Positions 52,969 through 64,000 of a DNA stretch of 64,000 nucleotides are shown in pieces (within the stretch, counting starts at the first letter, position 1; each line of letters begins with the position of its first letter). Below the pieces are notes generated by a model that was not told the origin of the DNA, ran no database searches, and was given only the letters and a program-made list of their open reading frames with translations. The stretch is from Coniella vitis (taxonomy: Eukaryota; Ascomycota; Sordariomycetes; Diaporthales; Schizoparmaceae): assembly GCA_011317545.1 (NCBI GenBank), contig WUJK01000007.1:248001-312000 (forward strand), given 5' to 3'. A program made the position numbers and the translations under genes.

Positions 52969-55430
52969 CTATGACGAGAACCACATGCAACCGCAGGAAC
53001 TCATGTCGCCCCCATCATCACGACGCGTCAAATCCGATTCATCACCATCTCTCTTTGACATGCCGTTTTGCGTTTCAACTTCTTCAATCAAAATCGTGAC
53101 TGGATTGCCGTTGGAATCAAGGATTTCTCGTGTTGAGTTGTCGGCTAAAATTTCCACTTGGATGCAGTACGGTTGCAATGAGTTGGCCATGCGTCGTTCT
53201 TTCACTTTGACCGCCCGGGGATATGCCGTCCGGTGGGCCATATTGATAATCTCGGTCCCGGCTGTCGCAGTAGCCGTTGATGCGCCGGATCCAGTGGCGG
53301 TTGCTGTGGATGGGGCGGTTGTTATTGTTGCCGTAGATTCGTATGCATAGCTGCTGTTCTGCTCGGCATAGATGAACATCTCCACGAAGGTTTCGGGCCA
53401 TGTACAGATCCATGGTTTGTCTCCTACTTCTGCAACACCCTTGCGTTGGAATTGATCCACCGTTGGTATTGACCGTCGCGTATTGCCGGCCGAGAGCAAG
53501 CCCTCCGAAACCACTACCGTCTTATTATACGGTAGCATTCTGAACCAGGCCGGGCCTCGCCCAATATCAAAAGTATCGTTGACGAGCTGCAGTTCCATCG
53601 AAGGCATAATAATGGGAGCGCTTGCTCCATATGATATCGCATTGCTATTGTTGTTATTGTTATTATTGTTGTTGTTATTGTTGTTATTGTCATTGCCATT
53701 GCTTTCATTGTTGCTCAATAGAACATTGTAAAAGCCTTCCTCGCCGAGCTGCGGTGCATTTTGTGAAATGGTAAGCTGCATGGACATGGCCTGCTGGAAT
53801 ATGATGTTGCAGCTCCATGCCGCAGATTGGGACGTATCATTGAAGCACGTGTTTGGTTCCTGGTTCAAATTCAAAGGAAGCCCATACGTGCCCTGCGCAA
53901 GAGCAGGCAGGTTGGAGGGTGTGGCAATAGGCGTGGCGTCATATGTCACCGTGATGGTAGGTACGCTGTCTTGGTACCTATGGGTTGCAAAGATTAGTAC
54001 TCAAAAAAAGATCCAGAACATGCCAACCGCTGGGATGCAACTCACTTTGTTGGGCTGTTCAAGTCACTAGAGGGCTGCTTATGGTGTGTCAACAAAGTGC
54101 CAACCAAAGCCCCAATAATGGCAAAGACAATCAAGAGAGCAGTGAATGTCAAACCGAGAGCCCAGTACGGTATCACTCCGCAAGCTTTCTTCTTCGCCCA
54201 TATTTGGTACCTCGTAAGTTGCGGTTTCTCCGATAGCTCGGCCGCTGCCGTATTGACCTCGTGGTGACTATCTGTGCCAAAACTCCTGGAAGAATGACGC
54301 GAGCCTGCTAAGGCTCGGCTGCCATCCAGAGAGCCAGTGTCATATTCCGGATTTCGAGCAGCCAATCCTATGCCGCCAGCGCCAGGTATCGGCGCTGCTG
54401 ATGTTGATGTTGATGTTGGTATTGCTGCCATAGAGGTCGTGGCACCAGAGCCATCAGCGACAGTGGCGCCCAGAAAAGCCCCCGTAGTAATAGTCGCCGC
54501 TGCTGCTGCTGCTGCCGATGCCTCGCCGGTCGCTTCTGCGGATGTGCGTTGTAACTCGTCATTGTCGCGAATCTTGCGCGTGTAATACTCATCGGGATAT
54601 CTCGTGTAGGGCGGTAGTGCTTCAGTATGGCCATCCGGTCCGATAATGTCGGCCATTTCCTCGCCGTCGGGTCCAATTCTGCGTTGATATGGGTCTGCGA
54701 CGCTGACGAAGCCAACAGGTATGGTTGGAACGACAGGCTCACGAGTCTCCTCCTCGGTGGGGTTCTGGGGGTACATGGAGTAAGGGTGAGAAGGTCCTCG
54801 AGGGCCTTGATAGTCTGAAATGGGTCTGGCGGTCGGGGCCGTCGACGCACTGGCACCGCTCAGTGTCCTTTCCAATCGCGTGTCCTGGGAGTACATTTGG
54901 TAAGGATGAGATGGTTGCGACGGTCCCTGGTATGGTGATTCAACAGGAACGTGGGCTATCTCGCCTGCTGTGCTAGGGACTCGCGCCATTGAGTCGCTCG
55001 GAATATGGCCCTCGGCACCATCATGCCGGAGGGTGAAGGAGTCGCGACCACGGGGTGGCTTGGATATACTGGACCTGTTGAGGCGAGGCACAGACGAGGC
55101 GACGGTGGAAGCCGGCTGCGGACTGGAAGTAGTAGCCTCATGCCGTGCATCGGGCTGAGGTACGGCAGCAGCGGCCGGAGTCATGGGTCCGGCCTCTGCC
55201 GGAGCTGGGGCGGGGGCGGCTTCAGGGCGGAAGCCATCGGATATCATGCCAGCAAGAGCAAGCATATACTCATCATTCTGGTCGTCCAAGTCGCTCTCGT
55301 CATTGCCAGTGTGGCTCAAAGCGTCATTCTCCACGTGAACGTGTCCGTCACGCTGGACCGATATATGCCTGGATGTCCGAATCGACGACCTCCTCTCAGG
55401 ATTGGACGATTTAGAGCTGCGATCGCCCAT
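52969..55430 (-). CDS. Large single-pass membrane protein of unknown function, 797 aa
   Basis: Two exons, 54046-55430 and 52969-53977 (intron 53978-54045, donor GTGAGT, acceptor CATAG). Start at MGDRSSKSSNPERRSS; there is no signal peptide. Residues 1 to about 420 are disordered, Ser/Pro/Ala-rich and cytosolic, with repeated YQGPxxPSHPYxMY units (about residues 165-230) and GPDGEEMADIIGPDGHTEAL. One strong transmembrane helix, WALGLTFTALLIVFAIIGALV, lies at about residues 428-450, followed by an outer domain. That domain carries N-glycosylation sites (NDTS, NESN, NKTV, NSSY, NSTR), a poly-Asn tract, several Cys and a Ser/Thr-rich stretch (TATITTAPSTATATG), ending SSCGCMWFSS. The topology (type II, exposed C-terminus) suggests a cell-surface or wall-sensing protein, but no known domain is seen. 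Confidence 0.85.
53641..53700. repeat. AAC/AAT microsatellite coding for poly-Asn
   Basis: Trinucleotide tract (GTT/ATT on the plus strand) inside the outer domain of the 797-aa membrane protein, translated as an interrupted run of about 14 Asn. Length polymorphism is likely. Confidence 0.95.
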
Positions 55431-58400
55431 GTCAGAGAACACTGGCCGCGGTGTGGAACCGCGACAGCAGGGTGAGCAGAAAAGATGAAGACAAGGTGGT
55501 GACAGTGGCTGCGCGCTGCGGCTGCAGCAAAACCAACGAACGCGATAGCGTTATACCAAATGGTAATGTGTGAACGGGAGTGGGAGTGGTGGTGGTTGGA
55601 TACAAAGAAAGCAGCAGCAGTAAGGACAGGCTCAATCCGCTGAGACTTGACGAGGCCTGCCAGCCTTGGAAGTCATTGGAATGTCCAGCAGCAATGACGT
55701 CCAGCTGAACCAGATCAAGAGCTCGTGTCGCTGTGCCCGCCGCAGAGGAAATAAGACTCTGCTTGTCCTCCAATATTCAGAATCCTATGGCCGGAAGCGG
55801 TGGGTCCGAAACAGAATTTGGGCGATTGAGAAAGAGCGCCAGCTCGCTTCCAGCGGGTCGTGATCGTGGTCGTGGTCCTAGGCCCGCGGTTCGGAACGTA
55901 ATCACGTCGTGGCTGTGCGTGGTCGTCGTCAAGTGTGCTCCTGCTCGCGAAGTTCTAGTTCGATTGGGGCTGCCAGAAGACGTAATGGTGGAATCAGAGC
56001 GGGGACGACGGTCCTGTTCTTCTTGTTGTTGTTGTTGTTGTTGATTTGTGAGTTTGGCGGTGGACTGAGTGTTTGGTGTGGTTGTTGCGGGCAGTACTTG
56101 GGAGGAGAGTGGAGAGAGATTGGAAAGGGTTGGTCTGGGCAGGAAAGGGGTTGCCCGCAAGGGAATCAATGTCTGGCCCAGTGGTCAGTGCGGCGCTGCT
56201 GAGCCAGGCTTGCAGGACCTGATGGGCTTGGGTGGACTTGAGTGGAGCCTGTGCAAAGCGGGAATGAGGCCGGGGTAGGGTCCAGAAGGGTGCCCAAACC
56301 GCACTAACGCTCACTGTGCTATGTACATGGTAGCCCAGAGCGCCAGTTACGATGAGGACTGGTATATGTACCTACGTCCAGAATAGAAAGTAGTGGTGCT
56401 GTGGTGGGCGGTACTTACAGGGGGTCCGGTGGGACCAAGGGGCCGAGACAGCCCTGGAAGGGTAACCCTACTATGTCAAACGGTGGCTATGGCACGTGTC
56501 TATGGGCAAATCCAAGTTCTTGTGCGGAAATATCCGCAGTTGATCAGGCACAACGAAAAAAAACAAATCGAGCAACAAATAGACTAAACAGACAAGCACG
56601 AATTTGACTAACCAACAAAACTCGTGAAGCAAGTGCACGGGCGAAGGCAAATGGCCAAGTGGAGAGGGCGCTGACGGTGGCAGTGGGGATTGGAAGTGGC
56701 TTGCGGGTGCGGATACAACAAGGTGGGCACAGGGTGGCACGGGATGGTGTGTGCGGGTGGGGCTTCTGGGACGGCGTGTGAGAGGCTGCTGTTGGCCTAG
56801 AAAAGCAGGCTTGGCAACGTGCAGGACCTCTGTACCGGGGCCCCTGCACGCTTGAGTTTGCCTGCCAACGGCAATGCTGCAGCGCCCAAGATGCCCTGTA
56901 GAGTAACACTGTCAAGTATCCTGGGTACTATATGCAAGGTTACTTACTGTAGTGCCCACCACCCCCCGTTCCGGAACTCCTTTGGGGCATCCATTGCTCC
57001 TCGCTTTTCGGGTTCTACCTGCTTGGATTTTCAATCCTGATGCTGCCCAAACGGTTGCATCCATCACAGCCAAGCGAGCATCCTCCGTCCGTACATCAAC
57101 GTCGCGACCGTGCAACGCTTCCGTTGAGCCCTCTCTCCGTCGTCTATGTTGTCGAGAGCCGGTCCGGTCAAGTAACAGTTCATGACGCCTCTTCGCATGG
57201 TCTGAATGGCGTCGCTCGCGGCGCAGCAGCAACCTTGTCCACGAGTCACCAGCCAGCCGTCCAACCGCCTGGTTCTCCCAAATCCTTCGAAGCGATCCCA
57301 ATCTAGCCAAGAGATGCCATGTTGAGGAGCTGCAGCACGGGTGCGAGTAAGTGAGGGAAGCTCGGAACTGGTCCTTTGAAGTCTATGATCTTGCTTGCCG
57401 GCTTACTATTCAAGATGCGGCAAGACTAACTTTTTCACTAAGTTCTAGTCGGCCCGCCGCCACTCGGCGACCGATTCTTGTTCTCGTGGGTCTTCCAAAA
57501 GTCATCGTGGACACCCAAGCCGTCATTTTCCTCTTCAATCGAAGCCGTCCGTCAGTCGTTGGGCAGTACGGGTCGTTACCAGCCCACTTGACTTGCCCGT
57601 GAGCCTGGTCGTGCAACACTCGCTCGACGCTTCGAATGATAGCGTCCTTCTTGCATCCCGTAAATCTTTTCCCTCGCTGAGTTGGAAGGGGTTTCGCCAT
57701 TTAGAAACCCAAGTTCCGCTGTCAGCGATCCTTGGCCGCCACGGCTTCGGACAAGAGAAGCCGGCTGGCTCTGGAGCCCAGCCATAACACACACGCACTT
57801 GGCATGGCTGCACACACTGATAATACCATGGCCTGCCAATAGTGAAGACTGTAACAGCTTCCCTGTCCAGTCCACTGACTGCTGGTTTGCCAATAAAAGT
57901 AGCACGACAACATGCTGACCGCCTGACTGGTTGTACAGCAGTGTTTCCGTGCTGACCATCGCCTATCGTGTGTGCCGAGAGCTACTATTGATCTGACTGA
58001 GGCAGAGTCAAGAGCAAGCCAACCGACGGGTTTTGTGTCACCTTGGATTTAATCAAAGTCTGATTTCAACCATATAACCAACCTTAGCCCGTCAGAGTTG
58101 CGGGCAAGTGGGGATAAAGATTTATTATGAGCGGATCCTTTTCACTTCCCAGGCCCATAGACCGGCAGACGGGCTGTCTTGCGAGAGGCTGGGGAATTGT
58201 TCACCACAGTACACGCGGAAGTGACAACCACTCATGACTACATTTGGGGCTGCAGCGCGCCAGGACGAGTCTTCCAGGTATAATGAATGGCTGTCAGCAA
58301 TGGCGCCGCCCTGTTGGCACCAGCTATGGCTTCACCGATTACATCCTATGGGTTAATAAAGAGAGAGAACAAGCTCAAGAGGAGATCGACGAGGCCAAAC

Positions 58401-61400
58401 AGGGGCAGCCAGGGGGAGAATAAAGGCTGGGAAAACAAACAAGAGATATATATATAAAAAAAAAAAAGAGAGAGAGAGAAGGGTCGAGGCACAGAATCCG
58501 CCAACTTACTCGTGCGCTGACGAGCCTGCATTAAAGTTTGCGAGCCGACCCAACGGAGCGAAAGTCAGACGAAAAGAAGGAAGAAAGGAAGATCACCGAA
58601 GTATCCGGCATTTTCCTAGGAGATTCTCAGAATAGGGAATGTTACGAATGCAACTGACGCCAACTTCTTTTTTTGAGCCCTCTCATCGTCGACAGCACTG
58701 GCGGTCAGAACAGCCTCAGATGCCTACTATTAAGGGCAAGCAGAGTGGCTCTTGGTCCGCTTCCACTATTGTAATTGTGGAGGCCATCAAAAGTGACGAC
58801 TCACCGGATCGTTCAACGACGACTAGGCGTTTTTCCATCGTTGGGAGAATCAGAAATCATACACAGTACATATGTACAGTGTCAGGCTATGCACCGTACC
58901 GTACCGCACGCTACCATGATCCACCACCCTGTGCATGCTCGGCTTTCTCTTCTCGGCTGGGAGCCGTGGCCGGCTGCCGCTCGCTCCTGTGCAATCCGTC
59001 TCGACCGTCGAGAATGGCGTGACCCCAATGTTACTCACCTCTGCTGTCTTGTCGTCTTGATGATGTGGAAGCGGCCGCACACGACCAGCAGCCGGTCTTG
59101 CGGATGACCATGGCGAGCGCGGTCGATTGGAGTGGAGAGGCAATATTTGCATCGTCACGTCAATAGCCGCATATGTGGTCTGTCACGACTATTTGGTATG
59201 TGCAAGGCTGGGCCGTCGACCTGCATTGGGCTCCTTTGGGCCCGCCAGCCCTGTTACTGGGTATGTATTGGATTGCAAACACCGACTGCGGTCCCCAAAT
59301 TTGTGATTCGGCATCTTCGGGTGGTGACCGGGTGGGACAAGCAGATATCGCATGCCAAAGTTCTGTGTGCCGACGTTGCGGCCGATTCTCAAAAGGCCCA
59401 CAAAAACGCCCGTCGACAAGATAACAGTAGAGAGGCACGTGCAAAGCAGCGGCCCCAGATCTGTGGTTTGCGCTGAATAAGATATGGAAACAGGCTGATA
59501 TCCTGAGCCTATTCTCGAGTCGTGCTGCAAAAGGTGGCATGCTCCACCCTGAAAGCGACGAGACGATATTATCCATGGATTTCAGCAGACAAGCAAAACT
59601 CAAAACACACAAACACACGAGCACCACCGCGAAGCCGCATCTCACGCGCACATCCACGGTGCCCTTCACCCCCGCTCTCCTCCCCCCCCAAAAAAAGACA
59701 CGAATACAACAAGCACAAGCACATTCCGTGTCCGCCTCTGGACCTGGCTGGTCTCATTGACGTCTCAGCTTTGGGCAATCTTGCTGGGTCCTCCACCCCA
59801 GTCCTTCGGACGAATTGGTGGTAAGCGGCTTGTGCGCCGACTCGCAAGCGAAGGCTTGGTATCGCACAGGCTCCGCCCATGTGTGACTTTGGGTGGGCCA
59901 ACTGCAACTCTCCTCGGCAGCCAAGTCCTCTAGAGCTGCAATCTGCATTTTCAACAGCCGAAAGCTTTGCCATGTTGCGATAATAACCTTATTGCTTTCT
60001 CTGTTTCCTGGTCTCCCCTGTGGCACAGTGTATGTTCTCACCCAGGGTATAGAAGGTCCCTCGTTTTTCTGGCGAGGTTCCCGCCTCCGTTTTGCAATAA
60101 GGACCCTGAAAGCCGAGCTGTCTCGGCGAGAAAGCGTCCCGTTTTTTTGGTTCGGCATTCTCGCTCTGGTATGATAAGTATGGAGAAGTACTTTTACGTC
60201 GCAGTGTTTCGAAACTAGCCAAAGAGTGTTGGCGCTAACCAACCTGTGGCTATCATCACTTCGGCAGTTTATGCAGACAAGGTCCGCCCCTCCCGAGCAA
60301 AGGCATGGTATTCCTACACTTTCTTTGGGCCCTCGTTGGTAGAATGGACGAGGAGCAGCACGGCTTTCAAGTCCTACGAAACAGTACAGCGCCAGCTGAA
60401 GAGTTGTCGGTAAAGAGAAGAATAAAGAAGTAGACGGCGACAACAACGACAACAACGACAACCACGAAGCAGGGCGGACCTCTCTGTGCACAGTACATGG
60501 ATATGGGACCATCACGCCCGCCGCCCTGCCAAGCGTCTCCATCCTTGATCCTACTAACCTTGAGGTGCAAGGCAAGATCAACCTGCCTTGCCTGCTTCCC
60601 TACCTCCCAAGCAAGTGGTCATGGCTTTTTCGAGCCTAGAGTGCAGGCGCTGAAGAACAAAGCATACAAACCCGCTTGAATTCGGATGCTGCTCTTCATT
60701 AGAGTTTAGTGCTTATGCGCATGCTTGAAATTGCGCATCTTGGAATGTCCTTCATATCCAATTCGGTTGTATGCCACCCTAAACCGACGATTGACCTTTG
60801 GGACCCCTTCAGTTGTGATCCTGTTGGGCGAGGGCTCAAAAAAGGGGATCCGTGGCGTGCGAGCCTAGCCGATGTAATCTGCTGATATCTTGCAGCCGTA
60901 GCGACGTGCACAGAACGTGCGGAGCGAGTATCGGCTAATGCTCTTGGGAATACCCGTTTGAACATAGCTGTTCGAAATAAGGTCACTGTAACGGGAGACG
61001 AAGGGGCGTGAGCCACCGGCTGACCACGAGGGGTTAAGGAAACTGGCTCCCGGGCAAATTGGTTGTTTCCCTTGTTGCTTGAGAGACGTTCAAGCTGCTT
61101 CCGGCTGGTAAGTAACGCGCAGATTGTAGGTCAGCCATCCGTGTTGCTTGCTCGGGGTGGATTCTGAGTGTCGTTGGCTCGTCTCATCCTCATATTCATC
61201 ACTGGCCCTCTGGCATGGCATGACAACTATGAGGGACGGTGAGATGCCGGATGTAGCTTCCTCCACGAAGGACTTTCAGCCTCAGCTATCCACAAACTCA
61301 TGTTGAGCACCCCGTTGCTCATGTTGAAGTTGTCCAATATAGTGAAGATACTCAAGCATAATACCGGCTCAAGGACGCAGCCATGGTTTCCAAGATCAGA

Positions 61401-64000
61401 AACAGTCTTGCAATTCATTCGTCCAAGGACCTGCTTCACGGCAAATCTACTCACTCGATATGATCAACTGAGACTGTATTGACCACGACAGTCTCCCGCC
61501 AGCGGCCAGCATTCATCTCGGGTGAAAGCTGGCACAGATCATCCACCTTGTGATAGAGCCGTCAAGGTTACATTTCTGCAAGCATATATATAGTGTGTGT
61601 TGGTAGAGAATCTCTTGCTGGGTCCTTACATCCTCCTCCTACTCTCAAGTCCGAAGTGCCCATACCGTCGTCAGTTCATCTTCCTTCCTGACAAGTCCAT
61701 TTCCAGTGTGATATGCCGTATGGATCCATCGTTTCGAGTAAATCTCGTGTTGTTTGGGGTGAAAATATTTTTAAATTATGATCAACAACACAAAGTAAAC
61801 GAGTTGTTGCCATTGGGGAGCCGATAATGTCCAGGCAAATCTTGATATTCCTACCACTTCTGGATGGATACCTCACACGCTTTTTTTTTTTTTTTTTTTT
61901 TTTTTTTTCAAAATGAATAACACGAACAGCAAGGCCTGAGTCGACTTGTAGTATCCATATCAGAAGCTTAGCAAAAATGAAACCGTCATGTCTACCCGTA
62001 TACTACCGCAACAGGTCCGAGCCGTCTAATTCGCCGTCTTCAAAGGGCTGTCAGCTATGTTCAGAATTGTGCAGCATGTGGAAGTTGTGATTCCTTGGAT
62101 GATGATTTGAAATGCCCGCTTGAGCATATTATCAATATGTATATGGTTGTTATCCATGTGTCGGCCCCCAGACTCCCAATAGCACGTGTGAAAATCTCAA
62201 CCGACTCAACTTCCCATTGAATGAATGGCCATGAAATCTCGAGCCACAAGCACCAGGATCAAAATGGAAATCACTAGTGATGTTGTTCCTGAAGATCACA
62301 TGAGCATTCTAGAGACGCTGGTCATAGAGCTATGTTCACACGAGCTGGGCTGAGCAAAGCAAATACAAGTCCGCCGGAACAGTACGGAACAATTGCAATA
62401 TAGAAGGCTATATATAACATGGCCGAAACCGATGAGACATGAGCCGAGAGCCACTTCTGGATTGTATCAATCACTTCTACAAGATCAATAATGGCATATA
62501 TGCTTTTCAGCATTGGATGTTGCTTCGACACTATGAATCCAGACTTGAAAGGCCACAGGCTGTGGAACTATTTCCAGCGTACCCAATCACCCTTCTTTCA
62601 CATGACAGTCATCAATACCGCAGAGATACACACATAGTATTCAGGCAGCCAGGGGATAGATGGGTTTCTGAGACTAGCACCCCCAGTATTGATGCGACTT
62701 ATCGCTGCATGTGTATCCGGACCGTTGAGTCCTCGCGAATGCCTTCGTATCAATCCCGAGAGAACAAGGAGCCCACGTGCGCTCCGAATAGGCGTTAAAG
62801 GTGGCGACATACTACACTGTTTCCGCGCAGAATGTATATAATCCTTCCCTGTTCGTAATCAATATTACACAAATCTGGGATGTGGGCACCCATTGCATTT
62901 CCCACCCACCCACCTTTCGCTTCGGGAGGCTAGTCATGAAAACTACTGAATACTTGCATCCAGGTAGATTGTGAACGCTTCAACTTTTTTCTGTTGGGGG
63001 GGAAGGGGGAGAAAGCAAGAAGATGCCTTCGTGGAGGTTGTTTCTAATACGGCAAAATCTGAATGCCGGCGGTGCCAAAGGCGTTGGAGGAGCAGCAAGA
63101 GAGCAGGCGAGCTGGGCTGCAATGCAACTTCGTCCCCCTCATTCACTAATGAAGGCAGGCAAAGCAAACCTGTCCCCCGATTCCGTCAGCGAGAGTCCAG
63201 CTCACCCCATTGTGGCAAATATTCTCCGTTGTTTGGTTATGCACGTTTCTCTTTTCGAGTTGAACCGGCAAAGGTGCGTTGAGGGCACTTTGAATTGTGA
63301 TGGCCTGACGTAGCAATGTCGTCGTCGACGGGCTGAATTGCAAGATTCCAGTCACAGAAAGATTGCGCTCGAGTATCGAGAGTCACACCAATGAATCACC
63401 TTCCCCGTATACAGATGGGCTGTACAATGCACCGCTAATGCACATGTAAGGCAACAAGGCTGTAGGTGTATAGTTAGCCCACAGAAAAGTTGGTGTAACG
63501 CAGCGAAAAGAGAGCTGGGAGAACCTTGACATTCATGTGAGTTGCTCCTGGTTCGAGGCTGCTCCTTGCGAGCTGACCATTTTGCAGCGCATCGAAGATC
63601 TCAAGGAGCCCAACCCCTTATGAGCCTGGAGCGAAGAATGAGCTCAGAAATGGGCAACGACCCAAGAAACATTGAGCCTCACCTGCAGAGTGCTTGGACA
63701 GGCTTACAGGCTACAAATTGCAGTCATAGTGAGCAAATTCATACTTCTAGCTTGTTTTCTTTCTGTAATCTCAGTTTATTTAAGACTGTGACATGGGCTC
63801 ACAGATTTGATTTGAGACTCCGAACTCCCGGATGCATCTGATGTCGAGATGTGATCTCAGACTGGACCAGAGATCAAGAGGCTTGGGATGAAGCATGCCG
63901 GCTTGTTTATATATTTCATAGAACCACGAGGACTGGTAAATGGTGACATGTGTTGCTATAAACTACTAGCGGCGTGTCGAAGTCCCTGGCTTCTTTTACG
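55431..64000. other. 8.6-kb gene-poor region
   Basis: From the start of the membrane protein gene to the window end I find no frame with a recognisable domain, signal peptide or credible splice pattern. The longest open frame (minus, 59754-60581, 275 codons) changes character every few dozen residues and looks spurious. A minus frame at 61227-61454 is slightly more protein-like but isolated. Simple sequence occurs at 58447-58480 (TA then A then GA) and 61881-61908 (28 T). Composition is mixed, not strongly AT-rich, so massive RIP is not evident. The region may hold long non-coding transcripts or decayed sequence. Confidence 0.5.
61881..61908 (+). repeat. 28-base T homopolymer
   Basis: Uninterrupted run of 28 T, the longest homopolymer in the window. 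Read on the minus strand it is a poly-A that could be the tail of a processed retrosequence, but no coding relic is recognisable next to it. Confidence 0.97.

Noticed and set aside
59754..60581. 275-codon minus-strand frame
   Set aside because: No recognisable domain, signal or splice context; amino-acid usage looks like random translation.
61227..61454. 75-aa minus-strand frame with some protein-like character
   Set aside because: No neighbouring exon, domain or homologue recognised; not enough to call a gene.

Overview
The window is nuclear DNA of a filamentous ascomycete, most likely a Sordariomycete close to Hypocreales. Most genes have short spliceosomal introns (about 50-120 bp, GTAAGT/GTGAGT donors, CTAAC/CTGAC branch sites, YAG acceptors), coding regions are GC-rich, and the proteins (sedolisin peptidase, fungal Mdm1-type sorting nexin, SR protein, Trm8, Hom6, FAH) are of Pezizomycotina type. 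No species is claimed. All exon joins were worked out by eye from frame, splice consensus and protein continuity.

Layout. 1-10 kb: a sedolisin tripeptidyl peptidase cut by the window edge, an unrecognised tail-anchored protein, a PLD-like protein with two HKD motifs, and an ankyrin protein convergent with it. 10-13 kb: no intact gene, only coding-like minus-strand fragments in shifting frames. 13.1-19.3 kb: a distinct accessory block. It holds a short tandem array built on a palindromic CCGA-N3-TCGG core, a 360-aa coiled-coil/low-complexity protein on the minus strand, and, divergent from it, a 932-aa tyrosine recombinase of the DUF3435 (Starship-captain/crypton-like) kind with a C-terminal zinc-finger region. 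This is the best candidate for a little-described mobile system here.

19.9-38.2 kb: fumarylacetoacetase (tyrosine and phenylalanine breakdown), a HAD pyrimidine 5'-nucleotidase-like enzyme, an MFS transporter divergent from a cytochrome P450, an arylsulfatase, a 65-aa conserved-looking small protein, a NAPE-PLD-like metallo-beta-lactamase-fold hydrolase and a glutathione S-transferase with a probable mitochondrial leader. The transporter, P450 and sulfatase lie side by side and could act together on a small molecule, but no backbone synthase is present.

38.7-55.4 kb is a housekeeping block: a two-RRM SR splicing protein with a 6-nt microexon, an Mdm1/SNX13-like ER-vacuole tether, tRNA m7G46 methyltransferase (Trm8) divergent from homoserine dehydrogenase (Hom6), a 95-aa membrane protein divergent from a CCDC174-like protein, and a large single-pass membrane protein. 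From 55.4 kb to the end (about 8.6 kb) I find no gene I can support.
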